A stretch of DNA of 64,000 nucleotides, taken from the NCBI RefSeq assembly GCF_017877055.1, contig NZ_JAGIPG010000001.1, forward strand, positions 1,612,001 to 1,676,000, given 5' to 3'. The DNA comes from Neorhizobium galegae. Lineage in GTDB: Bacteria; Pseudomonadota; Alphaproteobacteria; Rhizobiales; Rhizobiaceae. A program made the translations under genes and the position numbers. Below the pieces are notes generated by a model. It ran no database searches and was not told the origin of the DNA. It saw nothing but the letters and a program-made list of their open reading frames with translations. Below are positions 8,146 through 18,408 of this stretch, piece by piece (position 1 is the first letter of the stretch; the number at the start of each line of letters is the position of its first letter).

Positions 8146-9699
8146 ATGTCCGACAAGACGCCCTATTACATCACCACTGCGATTTCCTACCCGAACGGCA
8201 AGCCGCATATCGGCCATGCCTATGAGTTGATCGCGACGGACGCCATGGCGCGCTTCCAGCGCCTCGACGGCAAGGATGTTTTCTTCCTGACCGGTACGGA
8301 CGAGCATGGCCAGAAGATGCAGCAGACGGCGCGCGCCGAAGGCATTGCACCGGAAGAGCTTGCCGAGCGCAATTCCGGCGAATTCCGGGCGATGGGAAAG
8401 CTGCTCAACGCGTCCAACGACGATTTCATCCGCACCACCGAGCCGCGTCACCATGAGGCTTCCAGGGATATCTGGAACCGGATGGCCGACAACGGCGACA
8501 TCTACAAGGACACCTATGCCGGCTGGTATTCGGTGCGTGACGAGGCGTTTTATGCCGAGGACGAAACATCGGTGCGCGATGGCGTCCGCTACGGACCGCA
8601 GGGAACGCCGGTGGAGTGGGTGGAGGAGTCCAGCTACTTCTTCAAGCTCTCCGAGTATGGCGACAAACTGCTGAAACACTACGAGGAGAACCCGGATTTC
8701 ATCGGCCCCAACGAGCGCCGAAACGAAGTGATCTCCTTCGTGAAGTCCGGCCTGCGCGACCTGTCGGTATCGCGCACGACCTTCGATTGGGGTATCAAGG
8801 TACCGAACGATCCCGCGCACGTCATGTATGTCTGGGTCGACGCGCTGACCAATTACATCACCGCCACGGGCTATATGGAAGACCCGAACGGCCCGCGCGC
8901 CAAGTATTGGCCGGCGGATGTGCATATCATCGGCAAGGACATCATCCGCTTCCACGCGGTCTACTGGCCGGCCTTCCTGATGTCGGCCAAGCTGCCGCTG
9001 CCGAGGCGCGTCTTTGCCCACGGTTTCGTGCTGAATGCCGGCGAGAAGATGTCGAAGTCAGTCGGCAATGTCGTCGATCCGTTCGAGCTTCTGGAGAAGT
9101 TCGGTCTCGACTACGTGCGCTACTATCTCTGCCGCGAGATTTCCTTCGGCCAGGACGGCAATTGCAACGACCAGCTGATCGCCACCCGCGTCAATGCGGA
9201 TCTGGCCAACGGCATCGGCAACCTTGCCAGCCGCTCGCTGTCGATGATCGTCAAGAATTGCGACGGCCATGTTCCGGAACCGGGTGAGCTCACCGACGCC
9301 GACAGGCAACTGCTTGCGGCTGCCGACGGCCTGATCGGCGTCTGCCGGGAGGAAATGGACAAGCAGCTGATCAACCGGGCTCTGGCGGCGATCATCGGCG
9401 TCGTTTCCGATACCGACCGTTATTTCGCGGCGCAGGCGCCGTGGGTGCTGAAAAAGACCGACACCGCCCGCATGGGCACGGTGCTCTACGTGACGGCGGA
9501 GGTCGTGCGCCAGATCGCCATCCTGCTGCAGCCGTTCATGCCGGAATCGTCGGCCAAGCTGCTGGACCTGGTGGCCGCTCCGGCGGACAAACGGGACTTT
9601 GCGGCGCTCGGCGAAGCCGGACGCCTGAAGCCCGGCACGCCGCTCGAAGCGCCGGCGCCGGTTTTCCCGCGTTATGTCGCGCCGGAAGCGACCGTATAA
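8146..9699 (+). CDS. metG: Methionyl-tRNA synthetase
   Basis: A 517-residue class I aminoacyl-tRNA synthetase charging tRNA-Met. The ATP-binding signature HIGH is present exactly at residues 21-24 and KMSKS at 301-305 (context [10 protein letters not shown]). A connective-peptide region lies between them, followed by an anticodon-binding helical domain. It lacks the C-terminal dimerisation (Arc1p/EMAP-like) extension of longer MetRS enzymes, so it belongs to the short form usual in rhizobia. It is 120 bases after holB and 10 bases before tatD. Confidence 0.97.
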   Translation: MSDKTPYYITTAISYPNGKPHIGHAYELIATDAMARFQRLDGKDVFFLTGTDEHGQKMQQTARAEGIAPEELAERNSGEFRAMGKLLNASNDDFIRTTEPRHHEASRDIWNRMADNGDIYKDTYAGWYSVRDEAFYAEDETSVRDGVRYGPQGTPVEWVEESSYFFKLSEYGDKLLKHYEENPDFIGPNERRNEVISFVKSGLRDLSVSRTTFDWGIKVPNDPAHVMYVWVDALTNYITATGYMEDPNGPRAKYWPADVHIIGKDIIRFHAVYWPAFLMSAKLPLPRRVFAHGFVLNAGEKMSKSVGNVVDPFELLEKFGLDYVRYYLCREISFGQDGNCNDQLIATRVNADLANGIGNLASRSLSMIVKNCDGHVPEPGELTDADRQLLAAADGLIGVCREEMDKQLINRALAAIIGVVSDTDRYFAAQAPWVLKKTDTARMGTVLYVTAEVVRQIAILLQPFMPESSAKLLDLVAAPADKRDFAALGEAGRLKPGTPLEAPAPVFPRYVAPEATV

Positions 9700-9709
9700 G
9701 GCCTTATCC

Positions 9710-10492
9710 ATGCTGATTGATACCCATTGCCATCTGGATTTTGCCGATTTCGCCGCGGAGCGTGATGCGATCGTGTCACGTGCCCATGAGGCTGGCGTCC
9801 GCCAGATGGTGACGATTTCGACGCGGGTGCGAAAACTCGACGGGCTGCTGGCGCTCACCGAGCAATATCCCTCGGTCTTCTGCTCGGTTGGGACACATCC
9901 GAATAATGCCGGCGAAGAGCTGGACATCCAGACCGAAGACCTGGTGCGGCTCGCTAATGCGCATGAAAAGATCGTCGCGATCGGCGAGGCCGGGCTCGAC
10001 TATTTCTACGATACGCAGACACCGGCCGACCAGAAGACCGGGCTGATCCGCCATATCGCCGCCGCTCGCGAAACCGGTCTACCGCTGGTCATTCACAGCC
10101 GCAGCGCCGACGAGGACATGGGCGAGATATTGACGGCTGAAAGCGGGAAGGGGGCCTTCCCTTTCATCCTGCATTGCTTTTCGTCCGGCGCAGAGCTTGC
10201 CCGCATCGGCGTCGAGCTCGGCGGTTACGTCTCGTTCTCAGGCATCCTGACATTTCCGAAATCGGAAGATCTGCGCGCGATCGCCAAGACAGTGCCGCTC
10301 GACCGTTTGCTGGTCGAGACGGATGCGCCGTATCTGGCGCCAAAACGCTGGCGCGGCAAGCGCAACGAGCCGTCCTATGTGGTCAACACGGCCGAAGTGC
10401 TCGCCGAATGCATGGACGTCAGTTACGAGGAAATCGCCAGGATCACCACGGAGAACGCGTTCCGCATCTTCTCCAAGATGCCGGGGCTTTGA
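9710..10492 (+). CDS. tatD: TatD family metal-dependent hydrolase (deoxyribonuclease)
   Basis: A 260-residue TIM-barrel metallohydrolase. The metal ligands are visible: HCH at residues 6-8 of MLIDTHCHLDF, the Glu in AIGEAGLDYFYD, the His in PLVIHSR, the His in FILHCFS and the Asp in LVETDAPYL. TatD proteins are 3'-5' exonucleases/DNases linked to repair and DNA degradation. The ATG at 9710 gives the canonical N-terminus. The frame is open further upstream into metG but without homology. It is followed after 3 bases by the MBL gene. Confidence 0.93.
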   Translation: MLIDTHCHLDFADFAAERDAIVSRAHEAGVRQMVTISTRVRKLDGLLALTEQYPSVFCSVGTHPNNAGEELDIQTEDLVRLANAHEKIVAIGEAGLDYFYDTQTPADQKTGLIRHIAAARETGLPLVIHSRSADEDMGEILTAESGKGAFPFILHCFSSGAELARIGVELGGYVSFSGILTFPKSEDLRAIAKTVPLDRLLVETDAPYLAPKRWRGKRNEPSYVVNTAEVLAECMDVSYEEIARITTENAFRIFSKMPGL

Positions 10493-10495
10493 TCG

Positions 10496-11317
10496 GTGGC
10501 GAGGTATCGGCGGCGCTTCACCATTCTTGGCTGCTCGTCGTCGCCCGGCGTGCCAAGGCTGAATGGTGACTGGGGCGCCTGCGATCCGACCAATCCGAAG
10601 AACCGCCGCACGCGCGCCGCCTTCATGGTCGAGCAGATCGCAGCCGATGGCGGCAGCACGGTGGTTGTCGTTGATACCGGCCCGGATTTTCGCGAGCAGA
10701 TGATCGCTGCCAAGGTCCAGCGCGTCGACGCAGTTCTCTACACTCACGCGCATGCGGACCACCTGCACGGCATCGACGATCTGCGCGGTTATTTCATCCT
10801 GCAGCACCATCGCATTCCGATCCATGCCGACCTGCTCACCATGGACCGCATCCGCCAGGGTTTTGCCTATTGCCTGGAAACGCCGCCGGGCGGCAATTAT
10901 CCGCCGATCGTCCGGCCGTTCCTGATCGAGACCATGGACGAGCCGATCGTCATAGACGGGCCGGGTGGTCCGATCCGTTTCCTGCCGCATCTGCAGGTGC
11001 ATGGCGACATCCATTCGCTGGGTTTTAGGATCGGCGACGTGGCCTATTGCAGCGACGTCAGCGATTTTCCGCCCGAAAGCGTCTCGAGGCTCGGCGGCCT
11101 AGATGTGCTGATCATCGATACGCTGCAGTACAGGTATCATCCGAGCCATCTGTCGCTCGAACAGGCGCTCGAATGGATCGCCAAATTTGCGCCCAAGCGC
11201 GCGATCCTGACGCATATGCATCTTCCGCTCGACTACGACACGGTGATGGCCGAAACGCCGCCGCATGTTGAACCGGCCTATGACGGTTTGACGTTCGAAG
11301 TTGCCGTCGATCTCTGA
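10496..11317 (+). CDS. MBL-fold metallo-hydrolase, PhnP-like
   Basis: A 273-residue metallo-beta-lactamase-fold enzyme starting at GTG, 3 bases after tatD, so the two are probably co-transcribed. The metal-binding motif THAHADH is at 83-89. Further ligands appear as His in QVHGDI, Asp in YCSDVSD and His in LTHMHLP. The N-terminal signature GCSSSPGVPRLNGDWGACDP marks the PhnP/lipoyl-domain-like branch of cyclic phosphodiesterases. PhnP hydrolyses 5-phosphoribosyl-1,2-cyclic phosphate, but this copy is not with phn genes and its substrate is unknown. A linked metG-tatD-MBL trio is common in Alphaproteobacteria. Confidence 0.88.
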   Translation: MARYRRRFTILGCSSSPGVPRLNGDWGACDPTNPKNRRTRAAFMVEQIAADGGSTVVVVDTGPDFREQMIAAKVQRVDAVLYTHAHADHLHGIDDLRGYFILQHHRIPIHADLLTMDRIRQGFAYCLETPPGGNYPPIVRPFLIETMDEPIVIDGPGGPIRFLPHLQVHGDIHSLGFRIGDVAYCSDVSDFPPESVSRLGGLDVLIIDTLQYRYHPSHLSLEQALEWIAKFAPKRAILTHMHLPLDYDTVMAETPPHVEPAYDGLTFEVAVDL

Positions 11318-11416
11318 TCCTGATCTTTGGTCGCGTCCTGAACCCCTTGTTTCCCGGGCCTTTGGATATATCGATAAGTTCCATAATCTATCTTATGCGA
11401 TAATTGTATCAACTCG

Positions 11417-11441
11417 GGAACGTTACCGACGGACGCCCGTT
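11417..11441 (+). promoter_or_regulatory. EcfG/RpoE2-type general stress promoter
   Basis: GGAAC (11417-11421), 16 bases, CGTT (11438-11441) match the EcfG consensus of Alphaproteobacteria. The predicted transcript would start near 11448 and has only the 51-residue gene at 11555 in front of it. The same bases also form a 7-base inverted repeat (GGGAACG/CGTTCCC), so a hairpin is the alternative reading. Confidence 0.5.
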
Positions 11442-11554
11442 CCCTCCCGCTGAGGCTTGCCGACGGTCGGCCTTATCGTCAAGCTCGGCGCAAGCAAGCG
11501 TCCCTAACGTCGGCCTCATCCGGAATGATTCCGGTTCAGATTGAGGACAATGAT

Positions 11555-11710
11555 ATGTCGAACGAAACCACCCACCAGCCGTCCGAACAGTCGCTCGCGC
11601 TGTTCCTGCAGGATAACGACGCCGACAAGCTGACCGATATCCTGGTCGAAGCGCTTTACGAAGCCTTCCGCATTCTCGAAGACGAAATCCGTCCCGAAAC
11701 GCTCCACTAA
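11555..11710 (+). CDS. Small acidic hypothetical protein, 51 residues
   Basis: The ATG at 11555 is preceded by GAGG. The product is acidic and helical, with a C-terminal amphipathic stretch around LTDILVEALYEAFRILEDE and no membrane segment or signal. I do not recognise a family. It is too acidic and lacks the conserved helices of NepR. About 130 bases upstream is a perfect EcfG-type promoter, so expression in stress or stationary phase is likely. Starting at the upstream ATG (11525) would add ten residues but leaves no ribosome site. Confidence 0.6.
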   Translation: MSNETTHQPSEQSLALFLQDNDADKLTDILVEALYEAFRILEDEIRPETLH

Positions 11711-11921
11711 ATCTTGCCGTGATGTTTTGCGCCTGGCCATGAGGGCCACCTCGCTCGGACATCGCGGAAAGGTTCCGTTACCGCTATGCCGTCACCTTCG
11801 CCCACAGCAACCTTGTTTGGATGTGTTTCGGGAATGAAGGCAACCGGGTCACAGGCTGCCAAGACTCGGGCCTGAGCGAAAAACAGCTTGAAATGTTCGC
11901 CATTTGTTCTTATGGTGAAGA

Positions 11922-12668
11922 ATGCAGACAGCTTTCGATTTCGGCACGCCGACAGACATAGCATTGATGCGTGACCGCCTGCGTTCGAAGCTCAGCGGTT
12001 ACCGCCCGCACAATCTGCGCGAACCGATCGGGCAAATGATCAAATCCTTGATCAGCAGCCGCACCAAGGATGAAGTCTCTCTGCGCGCTTACCAGCGCCT
12101 GGTCCGCCGCTATCCCCGCTGGTCTGATCTCGCGCAGGCGCCAGAGGTCGAGATCGAGGCGGTGATTGCCAAGGTCACCTTTGCGGATGAAAAAGCGCGG
12201 CATCTGAAGGCCGCGCTCGGCATTATCGCCGCGCGCAATGCCGATTTCGATCTGTCGTTTCTCGAAGACTTGCCGGTTCCCGAAGCTTTGGCCTGGCTCG
12301 AGACGCTGCCGGGCGTCGGCCCCAAGGTCGCAGCTTCGACTCTCAATTTCAGCACGCTCGCCATGCCGGCATTCGTGGTGGATACCCATGTGCTGCGCGT
12401 TCTCACTCGCTTCGGCATCGTCGGAGCCAAGGCGGATATCGCAGCCGCCTATGCCAGGGTCATGACCGCTGCTGCGGATTGGACGGCTGCGGATTTTTCC
12501 GAGTTTCACGTTCTCGTAAAGCGCCTTGGCCAAACGACCTGCCGTTTTGAAGCGCCGCTCTGCCGCGAATGCCCGTTACGGCGGGACTGCCGAGTGGCAA
12601 AATCTGCAGGCGGCAAAGGCGGGCTCTTACCTGAGGGGCATGGCGCCGCCTATCCAGCCGCTCCTTGA
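11922..12668 (+). CDS. Endonuclease III-like DNA glycosylase/AP lyase with [4Fe-4S] cluster
   Basis: A 248-residue HhH-GPD protein. The helix-hairpin-helix is LPGVGPKVA with the catalytic Lys135. The catalytic Asp154 is in VVDTHVLRVLTRFG. Four Cys (207, 214, 217, 223) in C-x6-C-x2-C-x5-C spacing form the iron-sulfur loop. These features match Nth-type base-excision repair enzymes for oxidised pyrimidines. This is probably a paralogue of the main nth rather than nth itself, because the N-terminal half is divergent. It has an extra C-terminal tail of about 25 residues rich in Gly/Ala. The DUF486 gene follows after 73 bases. Confidence 0.87.
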   Translation: MQTAFDFGTPTDIALMRDRLRSKLSGYRPHNLREPIGQMIKSLISSRTKDEVSLRAYQRLVRRYPRWSDLAQAPEVEIEAVIAKVTFADEKARHLKAALGIIAARNADFDLSFLEDLPVPEALAWLETLPGVGPKVAASTLNFSTLAMPAFVVDTHVLRVLTRFGIVGAKADIAAAYARVMTAAADWTAADFSEFHVLVKRLGQTTCRFEAPLCRECPLRRDCRVAKSAGGKGGLLPEGHGAAYPAAP

Positions 12669-12741
12669 CCAGCCGGCTTGTGTTTGGCGTGCGAACGTGC
12701 TTGCCGTAGCGCATCAGCAGTCTCTCACGGATTCTCCCATC

Positions 12742-13089
12742 ATGTTCGCAAGCGCCACGCCTCTCCTCACCATCGGTCTTCTGATCCTGTCGAACGTCTT
12801 CATGACCTTCGCCTGGTACGGGCACCTGAAATTCGAGAGCAAGCCGCTTTATCTGGTCATCCTGGTAAGCTGGGGCATTGCCTTCTTCGAATATTGCGCC
12901 CAGGTGCCGGCCAACCGCATCGGCTACGGATATTTCAATGCCGCCCAGCTGAAGACCATTCAGGAGATCATCACCCTCTCGGTGTTCGTGATCTTCTCCG
13001 TGCTCTATCTCGGCGAGCCGATCCACTGGAAGCAGATCGTCGGTTTCGGTTTCATTGCGCTCGGAGCCTTCTTCATCTTCACGAAATAG
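12742..13089 (+). CDS. DUF486 (DMT-superfamily) small membrane protein
   Basis: A 115-residue protein with four predicted membrane helices and the family signatures SNVFMTFAWYGHLKF, VSWGIAFFEYCAQVPANRIG and TLSVFVIFSVLYLGEPI. DUF486 proteins look like half-size drug/metabolite transporters. No substrate is known. The frame is open upstream into the glycosylase gene, but the family begins at MFASATPLL, so that ATG was chosen. Confidence 0.88.
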   Translation: MFASATPLLTIGLLILSNVFMTFAWYGHLKFESKPLYLVILVSWGIAFFEYCAQVPANRIGYGYFNAAQLKTIQEIITLSVFVIFSVLYLGEPIHWKQIVGFGFIALGAFFIFTK

Positions 13090-13150
13090 AGCGGATTCAG
13101 GAACTACGGCACCGCAAATGTGTTCGACCACCATGAAATCAGGTGGTGCG

Positions 13151-14068
13151 ATGAAGAAGCAGTCGGGCGATATCCGGATCGGCATTTCGGGCTGGACCTA
13201 CAAGCCCTGGCGCGGCGTCTTTTATTCCGAAGGACTGCCGCAGAAGCAGGAACTGACCTATGCCGCCGAACATTTCCGCTCGATCGAGATCAACGGCACC
13301 TTCTATGGGCTTCAACGGCCGGAGAGCTTCGCCGCCTGGTATGACGCGACGCCCGACGACTTTGTCTTCGCCATCAAAGGTTCGCGCTACATAACCCATA
13401 TGCGCCGCCTCATCGACATCGAGACGCCGCTTGCCAATTTCCTAGCATCCGGCGTTCTCGGTCTCGGCAAGAAGCTCGGGCCGATTCTCTGGCAGTTTCC
13501 TCCGCGGATGAAATTTTCGACCGAACGTTTCGAGCCCTTTCTGAAGCTGCTGCCGAAGACCACGGGAGATGCCGCAGAACTCGCCGGGCGGCACGACTCG
13601 CGTCTCGACGGGCGCGCCCATGTCGAAACGGACGCGGACCGGCCGATCCGACACGCGCTGGAAATCCGCCACGACAGCTTTCGCTCGCAGGATTTCATCG
13701 ACCTGTTGCGTCACCACGAGATCGGCCTGGTCGTCGCAGACACGGTCGAATGGCCGCTGCTGATGGATCTCACCGCCGATTTCGTCTACTGCCGCCTGCA
13801 CGGTTCCGAACAGCTTTATGTCAGCGGCTACGATGACGAGGCGCTCGACCGCTGGGCGCAGCTTATCCGCCAATGGACCAAGGGCCGTGACCCGAAGGAG
13901 GCCGAACGTGTCGGGCCACCCTCCCCGTTGCAGGCGCATGGCCGGGATGTCTATGTCTATTTCGACAACGACGTGAAAGTACGCGCGCCGCGGGATGCGC
14001 AGGCCCTCGCCGACCGGCTGGATGCGGGGCCGATTTCGTCGCTTGCAAAGACCGCCAGACGCGCCTGA
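13151..14068 (+). CDS. DUF72 family protein
   Basis: A 305-residue TIM-barrel-like protein with the DUF72 signatures RIGISGWTYKPWRGVFY at the N-terminus, EINGTFYGLQ, FAIKGSRYITH, LGPILWQFPP, ALEIRHDSF and YCRLHGSEQ. The family is widespread and its biochemical role is not established. Some members are found with DNA-repair or nuclease genes. AGGTGG stands directly before the ATG at 13151. The last third reads RDVYVYFDND, another conserved block. Confidence 0.9.
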   Translation: MKKQSGDIRIGISGWTYKPWRGVFYSEGLPQKQELTYAAEHFRSIEINGTFYGLQRPESFAAWYDATPDDFVFAIKGSRYITHMRRLIDIETPLANFLASGVLGLGKKLGPILWQFPPRMKFSTERFEPFLKLLPKTTGDAAELAGRHDSRLDGRAHVETDADRPIRHALEIRHDSFRSQDFIDLLRHHEIGLVVADTVEWPLLMDLTADFVYCRLHGSEQLYVSGYDDEALDRWAQLIRQWTKGRDPKEAERVGPPSPLQAHGRDVYVYFDNDVKVRAPRDAQALADRLDAGPISSLAKTARRA

Positions 14069-14128
14069 ACGGGAGGTTTTCGCTTTTCCGCCAGCATGCC
14101 TTCATTTCTATCTCGGTTTGATTTAGAG

Positions 14129-14167
14129 ACAGTCCTTCAATCCGCCTTTTCCGGGCGGCAGGACTGT
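14129..14167 (+). promoter_or_regulatory. Two-tier hairpin in the ppiD leader
   Basis: Outer arms ACAGTCCT (14129-14136) and AGGACTGT (14160-14167) enclose an inner stem CCGCC/GGCGG (14142-14146, 14154-14158). It ends 19 bases before the ppiD ATG, so if transcribed it would sit next to the ribosome site. There is no U-tract. It could be a terminator of the DUF72 transcript, a translation-control element or an mRNA stabiliser. Confidence 0.35.
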
Positions 14168-14186
14168 TCGCAAGGTATGATGATCG

Positions 14187-16070
14187 ATGCTTGATTCCCT
14201 CAGAAACGCCGCCCGCTCCTGGGTTGCCAAGTCGCTTCTCCTGCTTCTGGTTGCCTCGTTTGCCATCTGGGGTGTTTCTCACTCGCTGGTGACGGCCAAC
14301 AGCAATACGGTGATGACCGTCGGCGAGCAGCAGATTTCAAGCCAGGAATTCCGCCTCGCCTATCAGCGCCAGATCGCCAATCTCAGCCGTCAGTTCGGGA
14401 CGCAGCTAACCCCCGAGCAGGCCCGTGCCTTCGGGATCCAGAACGAGGTCTTCACGCAGCTCGCCGCCGGCGCCGCACTCGATCAGCTCTCCGACGACAT
14501 GAACCTCGGTCTTTCGGAAGAGCGCCTCGCCGGCCTGATCGCCGAGGATCCGGCCTTCAAGGGCGTCAACGGCCAGTTCGACCGCAACCTCTTCACCTCT
14601 CGCCTGCGCAATGCCGGCATCCGCGAAGACGATTACATCAAGGAGCGCAGCAAGGTCGCGGTGCGTAGCCAGATCGTCGAGGCGGTTTCGGACGGCTTCC
14701 AGCCACCGAAAGTGCTGGTCGACGCCCTGAAGAGCTATCGCGACGAAACCCGCACGATCGACTATGTCCTGCTGTCCAACGCCAATATCGATCCGGTGAA
14801 GGCGCCGGCAAACGATGTGCTCGCTGCCTGGTTCGAAGGCGTGAAGACCCGCTACCGCGCACCGGAATACCGCACCTTTACCTATGTGAAGCTGCAGGCG
14901 GGCGATATCGCCGACGCGTCTTCGATCACCGACGAAGCGGCGCGCGCCGAATATGACAAGCGCAAGGACAGCTACAAGACGCACGAGACGCGCACGATCG
15001 AGCAGCTCCCCTTCCCCAACAAGGAAATGGCCCAGGCGGCCGCGACGCAGCTGAAGGACGGTACCGCGACTTTCGACCAGATTATCAAGGATCAGGGCAA
15101 GACCGCGACGGACGTTCTGCTTGGCGATTTCACCAGGGAGAGCATGCCCGATCCGGCCTTTGCCGAACCGGCCTTCAAGGTGGCCGCAAGCGGTGGGACG
15201 ACGCCCGTCATCGACGGCACGTTCGGTCCGGTCATCCTGCGCGTTACCAATATCCGCCCCGAGACGACGCGTTCCTTCGACGAGGTCAAGGAAGATATCC
15301 GCAAGCGGCTTGCCGTCTCTTCCGCGTCGCAGGAAGTCTTAAGCGTCCACGACCGTTTCGAAGACATGCGCAGCGGCGGCACCTCGCTCGAAGACACTGC
15401 CAAGGCGCTCAATCTCAAGGCCGTCACCGTGACCGCCGATGCTTCGGGTCGCAACGAAAAGGAGCAGCGGATCACGGAGCTTCCGGCTTCGAACGCGCTG
15501 CTCGGCGAGGTTTTCCGTACCGATCCGGGCGCCGACACCATTCCGGTCAGCCTCGGCAATGACGGTTATGTCTGGTTCGAGGTGCGCAATATCGTGCCCG
15601 AGCGCGACCGCCCGCTCGCCGACGTGCGCGACAAGGCCGTTGCCGACTGGACCGCCGAACAGCAGCGCCAGGCGCTTGCCGCCAAGGCGACCGAACTCAA
15701 GGGCCGCCTCGACAAAGGCGAGACGCTTGCCGCCATCGCGACTGAACTCGGCGTTGCAGTCGAGAATAAACAGGGCCTGCGCCGCGGTGCCGAGGACCCG
15801 ATCTTCGGCAACGAGGCGATTGCGGCAGCCTTCGCCGGTCCGGTCAATACCACTGCGACCGCGCTCGGTTCCGATAGCGAAAGCCGCCTGCTGATGAAGG
15901 TGGTTGCCGTCGACCAGGCGACTTCGGATGCGCTCTCCGGCGACCAGCAGTTGCAGCAGATGGCGAACGCCGCCGGCGACGACATGCTCGATCAGATGGT
16001 CAACAGTCTGAAGGACAGCTATGGCGTGTCCGTCAACCAGACCGTGGTCGACCAGGCCATGCTCCAGTAA
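14187..16070 (+). CDS. ppiD: Membrane-anchored periplasmic peptidyl-prolyl isomerase, PpiD/SurA type
   Basis: A 627-residue protein with an N-in membrane anchor (about residues 15-35), a SurA_N-like chaperone region (about 38-190), a parvulin-like domain (about 255-365, including [19 protein letters not shown]) and a long C-terminal domain. PpiD acts at the periplasmic side of the SecYEG channel on emerging outer-membrane proteins. Total length and architecture match rhizobial PpiD. The parvulin catalytic residues look poorly kept, as in E. coli PpiD, so a chaperone role is more likely than isomerase. It lies 19 bases before trpD. The ppiD-trpD-trpC-moaC-moeA block is typical of rhizobia. Confidence 0.9.
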   Translation: MLDSLRNAARSWVAKSLLLLLVASFAIWGVSHSLVTANSNTVMTVGEQQISSQEFRLAYQRQIANLSRQFGTQLTPEQARAFGIQNEVFTQLAAGAALDQLSDDMNLGLSEERLAGLIAEDPAFKGVNGQFDRNLFTSRLRNAGIREDDYIKERSKVAVRSQIVEAVSDGFQPPKVLVDALKSYRDETRTIDYVLLSNANIDPVKAPANDVLAAWFEGVKTRYRAPEYRTFTYVKLQAGDIADASSITDEAARAEYDKRKDSYKTHETRTIEQLPFPNKEMAQAAATQLKDGTATFDQIIKDQGKTATDVLLGDFTRESMPDPAFAEPAFKVAASGGTTPVIDGTFGPVILRVTNIRPETTRSFDEVKEDIRKRLAVSSASQEVLSVHDRFEDMRSGGTSLEDTAKALNLKAVTVTADASGRNEKEQRITELPASNALLGEVFRTDPGADTIPVSLGNDGYVWFEVRNIVPERDRPLADVRDKAVADWTAEQQRQALAAKATELKGRLDKGETLAAIATELGVAVENKQGLRRGAEDPIFGNEAIAAAFAGPVNTTATALGSDSESRLLMKVVAVDQATSDALSGDQQLQQMANAAGDDMLDQMVNSLKDSYGVSVNQTVVDQAMLQ

Positions 16071-16089
16071 ACCAGAGGGACGGCCGACC

Positions 16090-17106
16090 ATGCCTGAGCT
16101 GAAACCCCTGCTTGCCAAGGTTGCCAATGGCGAGAGCCTCAGTCACGAAGAGGCGCGCGGCGCTTTCGAGATCCTGATGTCCGGCGAAGCGACGCCGTCT
16201 CAGATCGGCGGCTTCCTGATGGCGCTGCGCGTGCGTGGCGAGACGGTTGCCGAGATCACCGGCGCGGTCGAAACCATGCGCTCAAAGATGCTGCCGGTCT
16301 CCGGCCCCGCCGATGCCATCGATATCGTCGGTACCGGTGGCGATGGCCTCGGCACCTACAACATCTCCACGCTGGCGTCCCTGATCGTCGCCGGCTGCCG
16401 CGTCCCGGTCGCCAAGCATGGCAACCGGGCGCTCAGCTCGAAATCGGGTACGGCCGATACGCTGTCGGTTCTGGGCGTCAATCTGGAGATCGGCCCGGAT
16501 CTCATCTCCCGCTGCATCAAGGAAGCCAGCATCGGCTTCATGTTCGCCTCCATGCACCACGCGGCCATGCGCCATGTCGGGCCGAGCCGTGTCGAGCTCG
16601 GCACGCGGACGATCTTCAACCTGCTCGGCCCGCTTTCCAATCCGGCGGGCGCCAAGCGCCAGCTTCTCGGCGTCTTCGCGCCGAAATGGCTTGGCCCGAT
16701 CGCCGAGGTCCTGCGCGACCTCGGTTCGGAGACGGTCTGGATCGTGCATGGCGACGGCATGGACGAAATCACCACCACCGGCGTTACCCAGGTGACGGCG
16801 CTGGAGGACGGCAAGATTCGCTCCTTCGAGCTGACGCCGATCGATTTCGGGGTGCAGCCTGCAACGCTCGACGAGCTGAAGGGCGGCGATGGCGTTCACA
16901 ACGCCGCCGCCTTGCGTGCCGTGCTCGGCGGTGCCAAGAATGCCTATCGTGATATTTCGCTCTGCAACGCCGCCGCCGCGCTGGTCGTTGCCGGCAAGGC
17001 GGAGACGATCGCCGAGGGCATGAAGCTTGCCATCCGTTCGCTGGACGGCGGCGAGGCGGCTGCCGCGCTCGACCGTCTGGTTGCCGTCTCTAACGACAAG
17101 GATTGA
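16090..17106 (+). CDS. trpD: Anthranilate phosphoribosyltransferase
   Basis: A 338-residue enzyme of tryptophan synthesis that joins anthranilate to PRPP. The PRPP-binding GTGGDG is at 81-86, [15 protein letters not shown] follows at 109-123, and [14 protein letters not shown] and VHGDGMDE are later conserved blocks. It is not fused to trpG. It is co-oriented with trpC (4-base gap) and moaC, so the cluster mixes tryptophan and molybdopterin genes. I see no trp leader peptide or attenuator ahead of it. Confidence 0.97.
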   Translation: MPELKPLLAKVANGESLSHEEARGAFEILMSGEATPSQIGGFLMALRVRGETVAEITGAVETMRSKMLPVSGPADAIDIVGTGGDGLGTYNISTLASLIVAGCRVPVAKHGNRALSSKSGTADTLSVLGVNLEIGPDLISRCIKEASIGFMFASMHHAAMRHVGPSRVELGTRTIFNLLGPLSNPAGAKRQLLGVFAPKWLGPIAEVLRDLGSETVWIVHGDGMDEITTTGVTQVTALEDGKIRSFELTPIDFGVQPATLDELKGGDGVHNAAALRAVLGGAKNAYRDISLCNAAAALVVAGKAETIAEGMKLAIRSLDGGEAAAALDRLVAVSNDKD

Positions 17107-17110
17107 GGTC

Positions 17111-17926
17111 ATGACGGATATCCTCAAGAAGATCGAAGCCTACAAGCGCGAGGAAATCGCCGCGGCCAAAGCGAGCGTACCGCTTGCGGAGCTGAAGGCC
17201 CGCGCCGCGGGCCAGCCCTCCCCACGCGGCTTTCATCGCGCGCTGAAGGCCAGACAGGATAGCGGTGCCTTCGGCCTGATCGCCGAGATCAAGAAGGCAA
17301 GTCCTTCCAAGGGCCTCATCCGCCCGGATTTCGATCCCCCGTCGCTTGCCGCCGCTTACGAAGCCGGCGGCGCCACTTGCCTCTCCGTTCTCACCGATGG
17401 GCCGAGCTTCCAGGGCGCCCCCGAATTCCTGACCGCTGCCCGCAACGCCTGCTCGCTGCCGGCGCTGCGCAAGGATTTCATGTTCGACACCTACCAGATC
17501 CACGAGGCCCGCGCCTGGGGCGCCGATTGCATACTGCTGATCATGGCCTCGCTTTCCGACGACGAAGCGCGTGAGCTCTACGATGTTACGGCCGAACTCG
17601 GCATGGACGCGCTGATCGAGGTGCATGACGAAGAGGAAACGGAGCGGGCTCTCAAGCTCCCCTCGCCCCTGATCGGCATCAACAACCGCAATCTGCGCAC
17701 GTTCGAGCTCAACCTCGAAACGAGCGAGCGGCTGGCGCCGATGGTGCCTGCCGACCGGCTGCTCGTCGGCGAAAGCGGCATCTTCACCCATGAGGACTGC
17801 CAGCGCCTGAAAAAGGTCGGCATCAACACCTTCCTCGTCGGCGAAAGCCTGATGCGCAAGGATGACGTCGCCGCCGCGACGCGTCTTCTCCTGACCGGCC
17901 CGGCTGCGGCCCAGGCGGCGGAATGA
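17111..17926 (+). CDS. trpC: Indole-3-glycerol phosphate synthase
   Basis: A 271-residue TIM-barrel that converts CdRP to indole-3-glycerol phosphate. The catalytic Lys is in [10 protein letters not shown], a second essential Lys in LRKDFMFD, and the phosphate-binding end is ALVGES-like ([13 protein letters not shown] and FLVGESLMR). [12 protein letters not shown] is a family signature. It is not fused to trpF. Its TGA overlaps the moaC ATG (ATGA), indicating translational coupling. Confidence 0.97.
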   Translation: MTDILKKIEAYKREEIAAAKASVPLAELKARAAGQPSPRGFHRALKARQDSGAFGLIAEIKKASPSKGLIRPDFDPPSLAAAYEAGGATCLSVLTDGPSFQGAPEFLTAARNACSLPALRKDFMFDTYQIHEARAWGADCILLIMASLSDDEARELYDVTAELGMDALIEVHDEEETERALKLPSPLIGINNRNLRTFELNLETSERLAPMVPADRLLVGESGIFTHEDCQRLKKVGINTFLVGESLMRKDDVAAATRLLLTGPAAAQAAE

Positions 17927-18405
17927 TGGCCGGCCTCACCCATATCGGTGCCTCCGGCGAGGCACATATGGTCGATGTCGGCGACAAGGCCGAGACCAGC
18001 CGCTCGGCGACCGCCGAAGGTTACGTGCGAATGCTGCCCGAGACGCTGGCACTGATCCGCGAGGGCAACGCCAAGAAGGGCGACGTGATCGGCACCGCGC
18101 GGCTGGCCGGCATCATGGCCGCCAAGAAGACATCCGATCTCATCCCGCTCTGCCACCCGCTGGTGCTGACCAAAGTGGTCGTGGACATTGCCGAGGACGA
18201 GACTCTTCCGGGTCTGCGGGTGACCGCCACTGCCAAGCTGACCGGCAAGACCGGTGTCGAGATGGAAGCATTGACGGCCGCCTCGGTCGCCTGCCTGACC
18301 ATCTACGACATGGCGAAGGCCGTCGACCGGGCCATGGAGATCGGTGGTATCCGCCTTCTCGAAAAGACCGGCGGCAAATCCGGAACCTACCGCGCAGAGG
18401 ATTGA
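17923..18405 (+). CDS. moaC: Cyclic pyranopterin monophosphate synthase
   Basis: A 160-residue enzyme that, with MoaA, makes cPMP, the first intermediate of molybdenum cofactor. The conserved blocks are [30 protein letters not shown] (active-site His), [12 protein letters not shown] and the C-terminal KTGGKSGTY with the catalytic Lys. It overlaps trpC by four bases and is followed by moeA after 3 bases. No moaA is in the window. Confidence 0.97.
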   Translation: MMAGLTHIGASGEAHMVDVGDKAETSRSATAEGYVRMLPETLALIREGNAKKGDVIGTARLAGIMAAKKTSDLIPLCHPLVLTKVVVDIAEDETLPGLRVTATAKLTGKTGVEMEALTAASVACLTIYDMAKAVDRAMEIGGIRLLEKTGGKSGTYRAED

Positions 18406-18408
18406 GAA

